From Thiorhodovibrio frisius (GTDB lineage Bacteria; Pseudomonadota; Gammaproteobacteria; Chromatiales; Chromatiaceae), in contig NZ_CP121471.1 of the NCBI RefSeq assembly GCF_033954835.1, positions 4,272,501-4,336,500 on the forward strand: a DNA stretch of 64,000 nt, given 5' to 3'. A model generated the notes under the pieces. That model did no database searches. It had not been told where the DNA came from and saw only the letters and a program-made list of their open reading frames with translations. Positions 1 to 13,377 of this stretch are shown here, in pieces (position 1 is the stretch's first letter; every line of letters starts with the position of its first letter). A program made the translations under genes and the position numbers.

Positions 1-165
1 CAGGACCCTGCCGATGCCGAGGCGACGCGCCTCCTGCAAGCGGCTTTTCCGCAGCGCCAGGTTCATGCCATTGACTGTCGCGCACTGGTCGCCCAAGGCG
101 GCAGCCTGCACTGCGCCTGCATGCAGTTACCGGCCGGCTTGACCATCCGCGCGCCCCAGGTCTAA
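1..165 (+). CDS. Agmatine deiminase, C-terminal fragment (5' end outside window)
   Basis: An open frame enters from the left edge and stops at a TAA at 163-165, giving 54 residues. It contains GGSLHC, which matches the C-terminal active-site block of agmatine deiminases (porphyromonas-type peptidyl-arginine deiminase family), where the Cys is the nucleophile that converts agmatine to N-carbamoylputrescine. The usual position of this motif, close to the C-terminus, fits. mnmA follows after 9 bp, so the two are probably co-transcribed. The call rests on one motif and the position in the protein, since the rest of the gene is not visible. Confidence 0.7.
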   Translation, partial: QDPADAEATRLLQAAFPQRQVHAIDCRALVAQGGSLHCACMQLPAGLTIRAPQV

Positions 166-174
166 GCAAGCGCC

Positions 175-1266
175 ATGTCCGCATCCCAGCGCGTTCTGGT
201 TGGCCTCTCGGGTGGAGTCGACTCCGCCGTCGCCACGCATCTGCTGATCGAGCAGGGCTACCAGGTCGAAGCGCTCTTTATGAAGAACTGGGAAGAGGAC
301 GACGCCCCCGGCTACTGCGCGGCAGCGGAGGATCTGGCCGATGCCCAAGCGGTTACCGAGCGCCTTGGTATCCCCTTGCGCACAGTGAACTTCGCGACCG
401 AATACTGGGACCGGGTATTTGAGCAGTTTCTGGCCGAATACCGCGCGCTGCGCACCCCGAACCCAGATATCCTGTGCAACAGCGAGATCAAGTTCCGCGC
501 CTTTCTCGATCATGCCCTGACACTGGGTGCGGACTGGATCGCCACTGGGCATTATGCGCGGGTGATGCACCAGGCTGATCGCGCCAGCCTGTACCTTGCC
601 CGGGATGCGAACAAAGACCAGACCTATTTCCTGCACCGGCTCGATCGGGAGCAGCTCGGGCGCGTGCTTTTTCCGTTGGCAGATCTGACCAAACCCGAGA
701 TCCGCGCAATGGCCGAGAGCTTGGGGCTGGCCAATGCGAGTAAAAAAGACAGCACCGGGATTTGCTTCATCGGCGAGCGACGTTTTGCCGACTTCCTCGC
801 CCGCTACCTGCCCCGCGAGCCGGGGCCCATCGAGACGCCCGAAGGCCAGGTGCTGGGCGAACATCAGGGGCTCGCGTACTACACCATCGGCCAGCGCCAG
901 GGGCTTGGTATCGGTGGCCAAGCCGGCGCCGCCGAGGCGCCCTGGTTCGTCGCCGCCAAAGATCCCGCCAAGAATGTCCTGATCGTCGTGCAGGGTGGCA
1001 ATCACCCGCTGCTGTTCGCTGAAGGCTTAAGCGGCGAGCAGCTGCATTGGATCAGCGGAGCCCCGCCCGCTCCTGCCCCATTCGACTGCCTGTGCCGCCT
1101 CCGTCATCGCCAGCCGCTGCAAGCCTGCACCCTGGTCGAGTACCATAAGGGCCATTGCCAAGTGCATTTCGCCACCCCGCAGCGCGCCGTAACGCCTGGC
1201 CAGTCAGCCGTCTTTTACTACGGCGACCGATGCCTGGGAGGCTGTATCATCACCAGCGCAATCTGA
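175..1266 (+). CDS. mnmA: tRNA-specific 2-thiouridylase MnmA
   Basis: 363 residues, the normal length. MnmA activates U34 of tRNA-Lys, -Glu and -Gln with ATP and inserts sulfur passed along the IscS/Tus relay, in the cytoplasm. The PP-loop GLSGGVDS is at residues 10-17. The two catalytic cysteines are visible: Cys101 in PDILCN and Cys197 in GICFIGE. Family blocks such as GHYAR and [10 protein letters not shown] are present. The ATG at 175 lies 9 bp after the preceding gene. hflD follows 82 bp downstream, the classical gammaproteobacterial order mnmA-hflD-purB, here interrupted by acnA. Confidence 0.97.
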   Translation: MSASQRVLVGLSGGVDSAVATHLLIEQGYQVEALFMKNWEEDDAPGYCAAAEDLADAQAVTERLGIPLRTVNFATEYWDRVFEQFLAEYRALRTPNPDILCNSEIKFRAFLDHALTLGADWIATGHYARVMHQADRASLYLARDANKDQTYFLHRLDREQLGRVLFPLADLTKPEIRAMAESLGLANASKKDSTGICFIGERRFADFLARYLPREPGPIETPEGQVLGEHQGLAYYTIGQRQGLGIGGQAGAAEAPWFVAAKDPAKNVLIVVQGGNHPLLFAEGLSGEQLHWISGAPPAPAPFDCLCRLRHRQPLQACTLVEYHKGHCQVHFATPQRAVTPGQSAVFYYGDRCLGGCIITSAI

Positions 1267-1348
1267 ATCCGGCTCGCGCACAGCCCATCGGCAGTGCAGC
1301 GACTGAATTGACTGATCACCGATCACTGACAACTGACCACTTCTTCTA

Positions 1349-1990
1349 ATGGGACATAACGATACCGAGCGCGTCATCGCCCTGGCCGGTCTGCACCAGG
1401 TTGCTCACTGCGTCCAATTCATTGCCAATCGCGGCGTGGTGGATGTCGAGGCCATGGAACCCTGCATCCATAGCCTGTTCCAAATCGACGCACCAGACAC
1501 GCCCTCGGTTTATGGCCCGCCGGGCGCGGTGGCCCTTGGTATGCGCGCCCTCATCGGGCAAATCACCGGGCAGCCGGACCGCGATCTGGAAATGACCCGC
1601 TATTTGATCAGCCTGCTGAAACATGGCCGCACCCTGAGTGAAAACCCGGAGTTGCTGCGGCGTATCAGCATCGGCATTGAGATCACCGACGCCAAGCACC
1701 GGCAGGGAAGCAACCAGGCCGCCCTGGTTTCTCCGGAGATGCTGGCCGCCCTAGCCGCGCTCTACACCGAGAACGTCAGCTCGCTGGAGCCACGCATTCT
1801 GGTGCGCGGTAATCCGCTCTATCTCAAAAACAACGAGAATCAGGACCGCATCCGTGCCCTATTGCTTGCCGGTATCCGCTCGGCTATCTTGTGGCAACAA
1901 CTCGGTGGCACTCGCTGGCAAATTCTGTTTGGGCGCAAACGTTTACTGGGCGCCGCGCGCGACTACCTGACACGCCACGAGACAGCCTGA
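1349..1990 (+). CDS. hflD: HflD, membrane-associated lysogenization regulator homologue
   Basis: 213 residues, the family length. It resembles E. coli HflD throughout, with an N-terminal ALAGLHQVAHCVQ segment, a central ELTRY-like EMTRYLISLL block and a C-terminal RALLLAGIRSAILWQQLGG helix. HflD is a peripheral inner-membrane protein that in E. coli binds phage CII; its housekeeping role is not settled. The position between mnmA and purB is the conserved context that supports the name. No strong Shine-Dalgarno is visible before the ATG. A short 115-bp gap separates it from acnA. Confidence 0.9.
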   Translation: MGHNDTERVIALAGLHQVAHCVQFIANRGVVDVEAMEPCIHSLFQIDAPDTPSVYGPPGAVALGMRALIGQITGQPDRDLEMTRYLISLLKHGRTLSENPELLRRISIGIEITDAKHRQGSNQAALVSPEMLAALAALYTENVSSLEPRILVRGNPLYLKNNENQDRIRALLLAGIRSAILWQQLGGTRWQILFGRKRLLGAARDYLTRHETA

Positions 1991-2105
1991 TCCACCCCTA
2001 ATCTGCCCCAACTGACGGCTCCTCCTTTTCTCGCCGCGTCCCGGCGACTAGAATCCAATATCTTGAATCCAAAGGTTCGCCGCCAACACCGCCGGAAATT
2101 ACCTC

Positions 2106-4772
<2,667 letters not shown>

Positions 4773-4967
4773 AGGAAGTTGATCGATGCATTCATATAAT
4801 CGCGGAGCAACCAGAGCTTTTTGCGGTTGTTCACAAGGATATCCGTCGCGTCAGTGTAAAGCGATTCCCCCTACAGCATCTATTTCCGTGCAATAGCACA
4901 ACGCATTATTGTCCTTGCGGTCTTTCACAGCCAGCGTGCACCGGCAATCTGGCAGCGCAGGATCTGA

Positions 4968-6356
<1,389 letters not shown>

Positions 6357-6410
6357 AGGATTCATCCCGGAACCGGACTCGCTCCGCCCCGCACCCTTTC
6401 CATCCCCAAT

Positions 6411-6446
6411 AAAAAAGCCGCTCGGCACACGCCGAGCGGCTTTTTT
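6411..6446. terminator. Strong bidirectional intrinsic terminator
   Basis: A perfect 10-bp stem (GCCGCTCGGC / GCCGAGCGGC) with an ACAC loop is flanked by six A on the left and six T on the right. It can therefore stop transcription from purB on the plus strand and from the OmpA-family gene that converges on the minus strand. Confidence 0.93.
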
Positions 6447-6505
6447 CTACCTGATGTCCGGCCCGGCTCAGTGCCAAGCCGGCCATCAAGACGCCATGAG
6501 CCGGA

Positions 6506-7093
6506 TCAGTCGACTCTGGAATGGATGGTCACGCGACGCTGCATGACTGAGTCGGTCGGGTACTCAGGCAGCATTTCCAGTTTGCCGCGGCTTTGTGCTG
6601 GGGCAATGCTGCTCGCAGGCAGACCCTGTTGGATCATGTAATCACGCACCGTTGTAGCGCGACGCATACCAAGGCCGTAGTTGTAAGCCTGGCTGCCAAC
6701 CGAGTCGGTATGACCAACCACGGTCAGATTCTCCTGAGCGGGAGTAGCTCTTACGTCGGCAATGTAGCTATCAAGCCGGGCGACTTCATCACGGTTAACA
6801 ACGTTCGCCATGTTGTACTTGTCGAACTCGAAGTTCAGGCGCAGGGTAAATTCTTCAGGCACGGCCAGATCACAAGGCGGCAGGTTGGTCGGGCCGTCCG
6901 GGTAAGCACTCTGCCAGCACTCACCATAGTTGGTTGCCCACAATTGGCCGTTTGGCAGGCTCGCATCGCCCTTAGCGTACCAATAAGATTCCTCGTCCAT
7001 CGCAGCAGCGGCGGGCAGAGCGGTCAGCGACAGAGCCAGAGCAGCGGATGCGGCCAGCCCGGCAGCGCGGTGCATTTGAGTCTTTTGAAACAT
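6506..7093 (-). CDS. OmpA-domain outer-membrane/periplasmic protein
   Basis: 195 residues. A signal peptide ends in LPAAAA before MDEES. The mature part has a short N-terminal segment with GECWQS and a second Cys in PPCDL, possibly a disulfide, then an OmpA-type peptidoglycan-binding domain (about residues 85-190) with LNFEFDKYNM and GHTDSVGSQAYNYGLG followed by RRA. The Asp and Arg that contact diaminopimelate in this family are present. There is no N-terminal beta-barrel. The start has a good ribosome site (GAGAGGAAAG). A paralogue lies immediately upstream. A likely role is envelope-peptidoglycan anchoring; the true partner is unknown. Confidence 0.85.
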   Translation of the reverse strand: MFQKTQMHRAAGLAASAALALSLTALPAAAAMDEESYWYAKGDASLPNGQLWATNYGECWQSAYPDGPTNLPPCDLAVPEEFTLRLNFEFDKYNMANVVNRDEVARLDSYIADVRATPAQENLTVVGHTDSVGSQAYNYGLGMRRATTVRDYMIQQGLPASSIAPAQSRGKLEMLPEYPTDSVMQRRVTIHSRVD

Positions 7094-7243
7094 CAGTCTT
7101 TCCTCTCGTTTTCAGTTAACAATGCGTTTTAGTTTCAGCGGGCACCGGACAGCCCGCACGGGATTCAGGGTTGGGTGTCGACCATGCCTTATCCATAAGG
7201 GTCCATAAGGGAGATCCGTAAGTGGGTTCGACATCGACCAAGG

Positions 7244-7852
7244 TTATTGGATATCGACATCGATGCCTTGCCCAGCCTGGGTGAAAAGTTGCGTGCGAAT
7301 CTCGATGCGGCGATTACGGGCGCGCCCGGCGTCAGTGTCATTGGTGGCAATCGGCTCAAGTTTACCAGCGCTGCGGGTCAGCATGCGACTCGCGGGAATG
7401 CCGATGCTGCCCAGATAGTCTTTGGTGGACTCTGCACGTCGAAGACCAAGCTCGTAATTATAATCCTGGCTGCCAACGCCATCAGTATGGCCAATAATGA
7501 TGAGCATTTCATCACCGCTGCTCTTGCGCACATCCTGCGCAACGCCATCCAGGGCTGCTGCCATTTCCGGCTTGATTGCGGCGCTGTTGAAATCGAACTC
7601 ATCGTTGACTAGTTCGATAGTCAGACTATCAATAATCTCGGGAGCGGCGGCGCAGGGCGCCAGATTGCTCGCACCACTCTGACTCTGCCAGCATTCGCCT
7701 GAGGAGTTGGTCCAGCCGGCACCGTCTGCCCCCGACCAGAAACGCTCAATGAACTCGGCATGCGCGACCGAGACAGCGCCAGCGCCAAGCACGACAGCGG
7801 TTATAACGGCAGGAAAAACGGAAACTTGCCGGTTGTTAGAGTCAGAACCCAT
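7244..7852 (-). CDS. OmpA-domain protein, paralogue of the gene at 6506-7093
   Basis: 202 residues from the ATG at 7852, chosen because it gives a clean signal peptide ending SVAHA and has GAGGG upstream; a longer frame exists but adds no signal. The mature protein repeats the design of its neighbour: a short Cys-containing segment with GECWQS, then an OmpA domain with FDFNSAAIK, GHTDGVGSQDYNYELG and the RNRRIEI end. The two genes are separated by 150 bp, so they may form an operon or have separate promoters. Function beyond peptidoglycan binding cannot be read from sequence. Confidence 0.83.
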   Translation of the reverse strand: MGSDSNNRQVSVFPAVITAVVLGAGAVSVAHAEFIERFWSGADGAGWTNSSGECWQSQSGASNLAPCAAAPEIIDSLTIELVNDEFDFNSAAIKPEMAAALDGVAQDVRKSSGDEMLIIIGHTDGVGSQDYNYELGLRRAESTKDYLGSIGIPASRMLTRSAGKLEPIATNDTDAGRARNRRIEIRTQLFTQAGQGIDVDIQ

Positions 7853-7949
7853 GAAACCCTCAGCAGAAGTGTGTAGAGTGGTAGAGCTAAAGAAGATTGA
7901 GCACAATCGGAAATTCGTCAAAAAAGCGGCAGATTTAGCTCAGATGCTA

Positions 7950-7979
7950 GCCCCAACTAGGCCCCAACGTGGCCCCAAC
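7950..7979. repeat. Three 11-bp-spaced GCCCCAAC repeats upstream of the OmpA-like gene
   Basis: GCCCCAAC occurs at 7950, 7961 and 7972, an exact 11-bp period, about 100 bp upstream of the start of the minus-strand OmpA-domain gene. One repeat per helical turn would put three identical faces on the same side of the DNA, which is how an operator array could look. No protein can be assigned. Confidence 0.6.
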
Positions 7980-8215
7980 TTGAGCGCTTGTGGGTGAATA
8001 GGTCAAAATTAACGATCGCCAGCCTTCCTGAATGTTTACGCCTCTTATTGTAGCTGATTTTACAAACAAAAGTGCGACCAAATTTTTTCTAACCGGTCGT
8101 TTTGCAGCGAAGCTTAAACGGATGTCGAAATAAACATATACCCCCCTGTTTATATTAATTTTTCACCTCATCACAAGAAACGCCGCAGCCCTCCACCCGC
8201 TAACAGAGACCAGCC

Positions 8216-9145
8216 TTGCCTTTACCTCGCTCCCTGCTGGTCGCCGGCTTTTTCATTGTCCTGGGCGAACTCCTGTTCGCCTCCATGGGGGTCAGCATTC
8301 GCTTCGTCTCGACGGAATTACCCAACGAGGTCGTTGTCTTTTTTCGCAATCTGTTCGGCCTAGCGCTACTGCTGCCCTGGTTTGCGAGGCGCGAACTGGG
8401 AGGGCTGCGCACCCGGGTGCCGGGCCTGCATCTAGTCCGCGCCGTCGCTGGCGTGTCTGCTATGTACGCATTTTACTTCGCCATCGCCCACATCAACCTG
8501 GCTGAGGCCATGCTGCTGAAGCTCACGGCGCCGATTTTTATCCCCCTCATTGCCTTTCTGTGGTTGCGCGAGGACATCACGCCGCTTATCTGGTCCGCGC
8601 TTGGTCTTGGCTTTTGTGGCGTTCTGATCATCCTTGCCCCCGGCGTGCAGGGCGTCGCCCCGGTTGCGATCATCGGACTCTTGGGCGGCATATTCGCTGC
8701 CTTGGCAAAGGTCACCATCAGACGCCTCGCGCATAGCGAACCCTCGCTGAGGATCGTGTTTTATTTCGCCCTGATCGCAACGACGATTTCCACGTTTCCG
8801 CTGATCTGGAGTTGGCAAATGCCAACTCCAACAGAGTTTCTCTGGTTGGTTGCCATCGCGGCACTGGCCACACTCGGCCAACTGGCGTTAACCACTGGCT
8901 TATCGCGCGCGCCCGCCTCGCGCATGGCCCCTTTCGGCTATTTCTCGGTCATCTTCGGCGCCCTTTATGGATGGCTAATATGGGCCGAGCCTGTGAGTTG
9001 GCGCCTGGTATTGGGCTCGATACTCATTGTCGGTGCCGGATTGCTCGTCAGCCGCCGATGGGCTCAAAGCCCAGCCCAGGGTCTCCAGCGCGGGCAGCCA
9101 GCGCCTACTGTATCGGCAATCAAGACACCCGTTGACCCGGACTAG
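8216..9145 (+). CDS. EamA-family (DMT superfamily) transporter
   Basis: 309 residues with about ten hydrophobic segments arranged as two EamA repeats, each about 130 residues. The start is a TTG at 8216; the first in-frame ATG lies 23 codons further in and would remove the first membrane helix, so the TTG is preferred. Proteins of this family export small metabolites across the inner membrane; the substrate cannot be told. It is followed 19 bp downstream by a GNAT gene. Upstream, 7980-8215 is AT-rich and contains no evident gene. Confidence 0.85.
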   Translation: MPLPRSLLVAGFFIVLGELLFASMGVSIRFVSTELPNEVVVFFRNLFGLALLLPWFARRELGGLRTRVPGLHLVRAVAGVSAMYAFYFAIAHINLAEAMLLKLTAPIFIPLIAFLWLREDITPLIWSALGLGFCGVLIILAPGVQGVAPVAIIGLLGGIFAALAKVTIRRLAHSEPSLRIVFYFALIATTISTFPLIWSWQMPTPTEFLWLVAIAALATLGQLALTTGLSRAPASRMAPFGYFSVIFGALYGWLIWAEPVSWRLVLGSILIVGAGLLVSRRWAQSPAQGLQRGQPAPTVSAIKTPVDPD

Positions 9146-9164
9146 CCGCAGACTCTTTCGGATC

Positions 9165-10136
9165 ATGCCCACAGTCACGCTACCCTCTTATCGCATCGAA
9201 TCCGCCGACTGGCACAGTCATGGGCGCGCGCTCCGTGCGCTTCGGGAGACGGTTTTCATCCAGGAACTCGGTGGCGAGGAAGCACGCGAATGGGACCACG
9301 CCGATAGCAAAGCCCATCACCTACTGGCCTGGGCTAGCGAATCAGTGGAGGCCGTTGGCACTGCGCGCTGGCTGCCGTCTGGACAGATTGAACGCCTGGC
9401 CGTAATGCCAGAATGGCGCGGACGCGGCATCGGCAGCGCGCTGCTGGCGAGCGCCGTGCGCGAGCTGCGCGACAGCCGCCGCATAACTCCCTTTGTGTTC
9501 GCCCTCGAGAACACCCAGGCATTTTTCGCGCACCTTGGTTTCGACCCAGAGGATGCGCCCTTTGAAAAGCATGGCCAAATGCTTGCACACATGGCACTGC
9601 GCAGGCCGGACGCGCTGATCGACGCCGATCTGCGCTCGCGCCGACTCGGCGAAACGACAGGCCGGCTGTTTCTGACCCACAGCGAGCATCTGGCGCTGGC
9701 CGCCCGCCAACTTGCCGCCCAGGCACATCGGCAGATCGATCTGCTCAGCGCCGATCTGCAACCGGCGGTTTACGATCAACAAGAGTTTGTGGAGGCGTTG
9801 CGTTATCTTGCAATCGAGTTGCGCGGTCGCCTGCCAGTGCGAATATTGGTCATCGACCCCGAGCCCAGTCTGCGCCGCGGACACCGGCTAATCGAGCTGA
9901 CGCGGGTGCTGAGCTCAGACATCCAAATTCGCCTGGTCCCGAAAGACTGGGCCGAGCACAGTGATCAATTCCTACTGTGCGATCAGGCCGGCCTTTTCCT
10001 GACCCGTTACCAGGACCCGCGCCGCACCCTGGTCGACTTCAACAGCGGTGCGGAAACCCGCCGTCTGCGCCGGTTGTTCGAGCAGATCTGGGAGCAAGGC
10101 GAGGTCCACCCCGGTTTGCGTCGTCTCTTTCTCTAA
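9165..10136 (+). CDS. GNAT-family N-acetyltransferase with an extra C-terminal domain
   Basis: 323 residues from the ATG at 9165, chosen over an upstream frame that would run into the EamA gene. Residues 1-145 are a GNAT fold with the acetyl-CoA loop EWRGRGIGSALL and a downstream FAHLGF. Residues 160-320 form a second domain, with DLLSADLQPAVYDQQ and a DHSDQFLLCD-like block, reminiscent of a phospholipase-D-like fold (the DUF7931 type), but no HKD catalytic motif is visible. Substrate unknown. It converges on treZ, with only 8 bp between the stops. Confidence 0.8.
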   Translation: MPTVTLPSYRIESADWHSHGRALRALRETVFIQELGGEEAREWDHADSKAHHLLAWASESVEAVGTARWLPSGQIERLAVMPEWRGRGIGSALLASAVRELRDSRRITPFVFALENTQAFFAHLGFDPEDAPFEKHGQMLAHMALRRPDALIDADLRSRRLGETTGRLFLTHSEHLALAARQLAAQAHRQIDLLSADLQPAVYDQQEFVEALRYLAIELRGRLPVRILVIDPEPSLRRGHRLIELTRVLSSDIQIRLVPKDWAEHSDQFLLCDQAGLFLTRYQDPRRTLVDFNSGAETRRLRRLFEQIWEQGEVHPGLRRLFL

Positions 10137-10144
10137 AGCTCGCG

Positions 10145-12031
10145 CTACGCCCGCTCGGCGGCCTCGATCCAGCAGCACACCCAACCAGCCGGCCAGCGAG
10201 AATCTGTCCTGACCGGATGTTCGTAAATCGGCACGACGCGGTCGCGTTCCGGCTCGTCCGGCCAGGCAGCAAGCGCCTCGCCTGCCCTGCATTCGATGGA
10301 AACCGATCCCAGATTTGCGCTGATACACAGGCTCTCTCCGCTCTGCGTCTGCCAGCGCCAAGACAGGCCCGTCCTCCCGCATCGTTGCCAGCGCCCAGCC
10401 GAGTTCAATCGCGGCAACAGCGGAAGAATATGCGCCGAGCGCCGGCGCAGGAGTTCGGTATGCAGTGCCAGGCGCTCCCGCCCCGGCGAGCGCTCGCGCT
10501 CCGTCCAATCGAGACAGGAGGCGATAAAGGTCTGCTGATCGCCCGCTACAGGGATGGCGTGCAGGCGGGCGGGATCCGAAAACGCTGATTGGGTGGCAAA
10601 CTCGCGCCGGCGTCCCTCGTTGACCTGCCCCATCAACCCGGGCTCGAGATCGCAAAAAAACAAAAAGGCTGTCGTCGCGGCGAATTCCTGCCCCATAAAC
10701 AGCAAGGGCGGCGTTGGAGAGAGCAGCACGAGGGCCAAGGCCGCCTCGAAAGATGGCGCCGGGACTAGGTGCTCCAGCCGCTCGCCGAAGCCCCGATTGC
10801 CGATCTGGTCGTGATTCTGCAAAAAATTCACAAACGCAAGCGGCGGCAAATGGGCGCTAGGGGTGCCGCGTGCGCGCCCACCACGAAAGGCAGAGGGCTC
10901 GCCCTGGTAGCAAAAGCCCTCAGCCAGCGCCTTGCCCACCCGATGAAAGGGCGCATCGGCATAGTCCTGATAGACGCCATCGGCCTCGCCGGTCAGGGCC
11001 GCATGCAGGGCATGGTGCGCATCATCATTCCACTGGGCAGTAAACACCACTGGCCGACCACTGCCATCGCGCGCATAGCGGCGAGCATCATTGTGATCGT
11101 TTTCGAGCACCAGATGTACTTCGCGTTCCAAACCTGGCCCGGATCGAACCCGAGCCGCCAATTCAGCGAGAATATCCGGCTCGGAATCGTCGACAATGCG
11201 GTCCACGGCATCCAGGCGCAAACCGTCGAATCCGTATTCGATAATCCAGAACAGCGCGTTACTGATGAAAAACTCACGCACGGGCGCACTGTCCGGACCG
11301 TCAAAATCCATGGCCGCGCCCCAGGGCGTGTGGCGCTCAGGATGAAAAAACCCGGGCGCGTAGCAATGCAGATAATTGCCTTCGGGGCCAAAGTGGTTGT
11401 ACACCACATCCAAAAACACCATCAGCCCGCGCCGATGCGCGGCCTGCACCAGCCGCTTGAGATCGTCCGGCGTGCCATAGCGGCTGTCGGGGGCGAACAG
11501 CAGAGCGCCGTCGTAGCCCCAATTCCAGCGACCGGGGAAGTCGGCAACCGGCATCAGCTCAATGGCGGTCACGCCAAGGTCGCGAAGATCGTCCAACCGC
11601 GCCTCGACACCGGCGAAATCCCCGCTCGGCGAAAAAGTCCCCACATGGAGTTCGTAGAATACCGCCTCATGCCAGAGTCGGCCGCGCCACAGAACATCCT
11701 GCCAGTCGAACGCCTGCGGATCGACCACCTGACTGGGCCCGTGAACATCCAACGGCTGATAACGCGAGGCAGGATCGGGCACGCAAAGCCCATCGCCGAG
11801 CTCGAAGCAGTAAAGATCGCCAGGGCGCGCAAGGTCGGAGCTGTGCCGATACCAGCCGCCCGGCAATCGCTCCATTGGAATCCGATGCTCGCGCCCGCCC
11901 GAGTTGAGCCGCAGCAGCAGTTCACCCGCCGCTGGCGCCCAAAGCCGAAAGCAAAAGCGCCCGTCAACGTCACGCTCGCAGCCAAAGGGCATGGACAAGC
12001 GCCGCCGCGCCTGTCGCTCCCGCTCAGTCAC
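10145..12031 (-). CDS. treZ: Malto-oligosyltrehalose trehalohydrolase (GH13)
   Basis: 628 residues. TreZ releases trehalose from maltooligosyltrehalose in the TreY-TreZ pathway. An N-terminal early-set (CBM48-like) domain with FRLWAPAA precedes the GH13 barrel. The conserved regions are visible in order: DVVYNHFGPEGN, GFDGLRLDAVD with the nucleophile Asp, VLENDHND with the acid/base Glu, and FLQNHDQIGNR with the transition-state Asp. No treY is within reach in this window, so the partner must be elsewhere or absent. The gene is followed downstream by the convergent GNAT gene. Confidence 0.93.
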   Translation of the reverse strand: MTERERQARRRLSMPFGCERDVDGRFCFRLWAPAAGELLLRLNSGGREHRIPMERLPGGWYRHSSDLARPGDLYCFELGDGLCVPDPASRYQPLDVHGPSQVVDPQAFDWQDVLWRGRLWHEAVFYELHVGTFSPSGDFAGVEARLDDLRDLGVTAIELMPVADFPGRWNWGYDGALLFAPDSRYGTPDDLKRLVQAAHRRGLMVFLDVVYNHFGPEGNYLHCYAPGFFHPERHTPWGAAMDFDGPDSAPVREFFISNALFWIIEYGFDGLRLDAVDRIVDDSEPDILAELAARVRSGPGLEREVHLVLENDHNDARRYARDGSGRPVVFTAQWNDDAHHALHAALTGEADGVYQDYADAPFHRVGKALAEGFCYQGEPSAFRGGRARGTPSAHLPPLAFVNFLQNHDQIGNRGFGERLEHLVPAPSFEAALALVLLSPTPPLLFMGQEFAATTAFLFFCDLEPGLMGQVNEGRRREFATQSAFSDPARLHAIPVAGDQQTFIASCLDWTERERSPGRERLALHTELLRRRSAHILPLLPRLNSAGRWQRCGRTGLSWRWQTQSGESLCISANLGSVSIECRAGEALAAWPDEPERDRVVPIYEHPVRTDSRWPAGWVCCWIEAAERA

Positions 12032-12045
12032 GGTTGCCGCCCCTT

Positions 12046-12546
12046 TTAAAGCTCAGCCTGAAGTTCTGGGGACACGGACATCTCGCTACCCTCGGCGACT
12101 GGCATGGCGACGTGTTTCCCTGCCGCCGGCGACACTGCTTTGTTGGGAGACGCTTTCTTGATTTCGCAATCTCCCGCGAGACACTGGTTAAACTGGGCGA
12201 TCACGCAGCCGGTTGCGGGCACATTGCCATCGGCCGCCGGATACGAGCTGAACACCTTATCGACATACTCATCATTGGACATTTCGCCACGATAGAGCGT
12301 GAGGGTGAGCGCGCGAAAGGCGTCGTTTTTCTGGAGCAATGTGCCCAGGGAGTAGTCACCAACAGAGTAGCCGGCGCAATAATGCTGGATACGCGCCAGC
12401 ACTTTCTGCTCCGAAACGCCACTGAAGCGCGCCCCGGGCTCAGTTGCGCAACCGGTCAGCATCAGGGTGCCCAGGCTCAGAGGCAATAAAATAGCTGCCG
12501 GGAGCAATGACCGGATTAAAAAAAACGGGGATGAAAAAATGGGCAT
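12046..12546 (-). CDS. Putative lipoprotein of unknown function
   Basis: 166 residues from the ATG at 12546, preferred over an upstream start because AGGA lies 6 nt before it. An N-terminal hydrophobic stretch ends in the lipobox LTGC with Cys33 as the lipidation site. The mature part has three further Cys residues (HYCAGY, ATGCVI, NQCLAGDC) and no recognised domain. It is transcribed toward treZ with 14 bp between them, so the two may be co-transcribed. The 270 bp to the divergent gene at 12859 probably hold both promoters. Confidence 0.65.
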   Translation of the reverse strand: MPIFSSPFFLIRSLLPAAILLPLSLGTLMLTGCATEPGARFSGVSEQKVLARIQHYCAGYSVGDYSLGTLLQKNDAFRALTLTLYRGEMSNDEYVDKVFSSYPAADGNVPATGCVIAQFNQCLAGDCEIKKASPNKAVSPAAGKHVAMPVAEGSEMSVSPELQAEL

Positions 12547-12858
12547 CGTTTTCCTGCCTATGATCCGAATGATAAGAGCCTTCCGCACCGCCTAAACCAG
12601 TGGCAATCGGGGCGCAACCCCAGTCGCGAACAAAGCCACAACCAGGATCGCAAATCGGAGGCCACAAAGGCCACCAGTCGCGACTGGCGATCCGGCTTGC
12701 TTGCAGCACGGCCTGATGGCGGGAGTTTAACGGCTCGACCGCCTTCCGTCACGACCGGATATTCCGGGTGCGCCCGCCACCTGATTGCTTCGGTATGACC
12801 CGCACCGGGTATATAATGCCCGCAAATTACACCTAATCGCCGCCCGCTGGAGGTCAAG

Positions 12859-13368
12859 ATGTCGGAAGTTCTCTACGAAGCCCACCCATCGGTCTGGCGA
12901 ATGCGCCCGCTGGGCACCCTGATTGCCTGGCTGCTGCTCGCGGCCGGACTCTACATTGGGCTAACCGGCGAACTGCCCTATCTTGAGACACTCTATGCTA
13001 GCTTTCCAGCGGCTCACGGCTGGAGCATTCAGCCGAGCACCCTGGGACGTTACGCAGGCTATGGCATCGCCGCAATCAGCGCCTTCAACCTGTTGCGCTG
13101 GTGGTTGGCCGGTCTGGTCGACCGGCTGGAAATCCACTCCAACGAGATCCTCTGGACCCACGGTCTGCTCGCCAAGAATTACACCGAGATCAACATGGGC
13201 TCGATTCGCACCGTGCGGGTTCATCAGTCACTGATGCAACGCATGCTCGGTGCCGGCGATCTAGTCATCTTCACCACCGGCGACGAGCCCGAACTTGCCG
13301 TCAGGGGCCTTCCGCGCCCGGACGAGATTCGCGAACACATTCGCCAGCACGCCTCAGCCTCCAGTTAA
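12859..13368 (+). CDS. PH-domain membrane protein
   Basis: 169 residues with a GGAGG ribosome site. Two transmembrane helices (about residues 18-38 and 68-90) precede a bacterial PH-like domain (residues 90-165) with LEIHSNEILWTHGLL and the MQRMLGAGDLVI block typical of the bPH2/DUF304 family. These proteins are inner-membrane anchored with no known catalytic role. It is followed 9 bp downstream by a solute-binding protein gene, so an operon is likely. Confidence 0.8.
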   Translation: MSEVLYEAHPSVWRMRPLGTLIAWLLLAAGLYIGLTGELPYLETLYASFPAAHGWSIQPSTLGRYAGYGIAAISAFNLLRWWLAGLVDRLEIHSNEILWTHGLLAKNYTEINMGSIRTVRVHQSLMQRMLGAGDLVIFTTGDEPELAVRGLPRPDEIREHIRQHASASS

Positions 13369-13377
13369 GGCCAAGTC

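Noticed and set aside
10769-12049. A 426-codon open frame opposite treZ
   Set aside because: Antisense shadow in GC-rich DNA; all GH13 motifs are on the minus strand.
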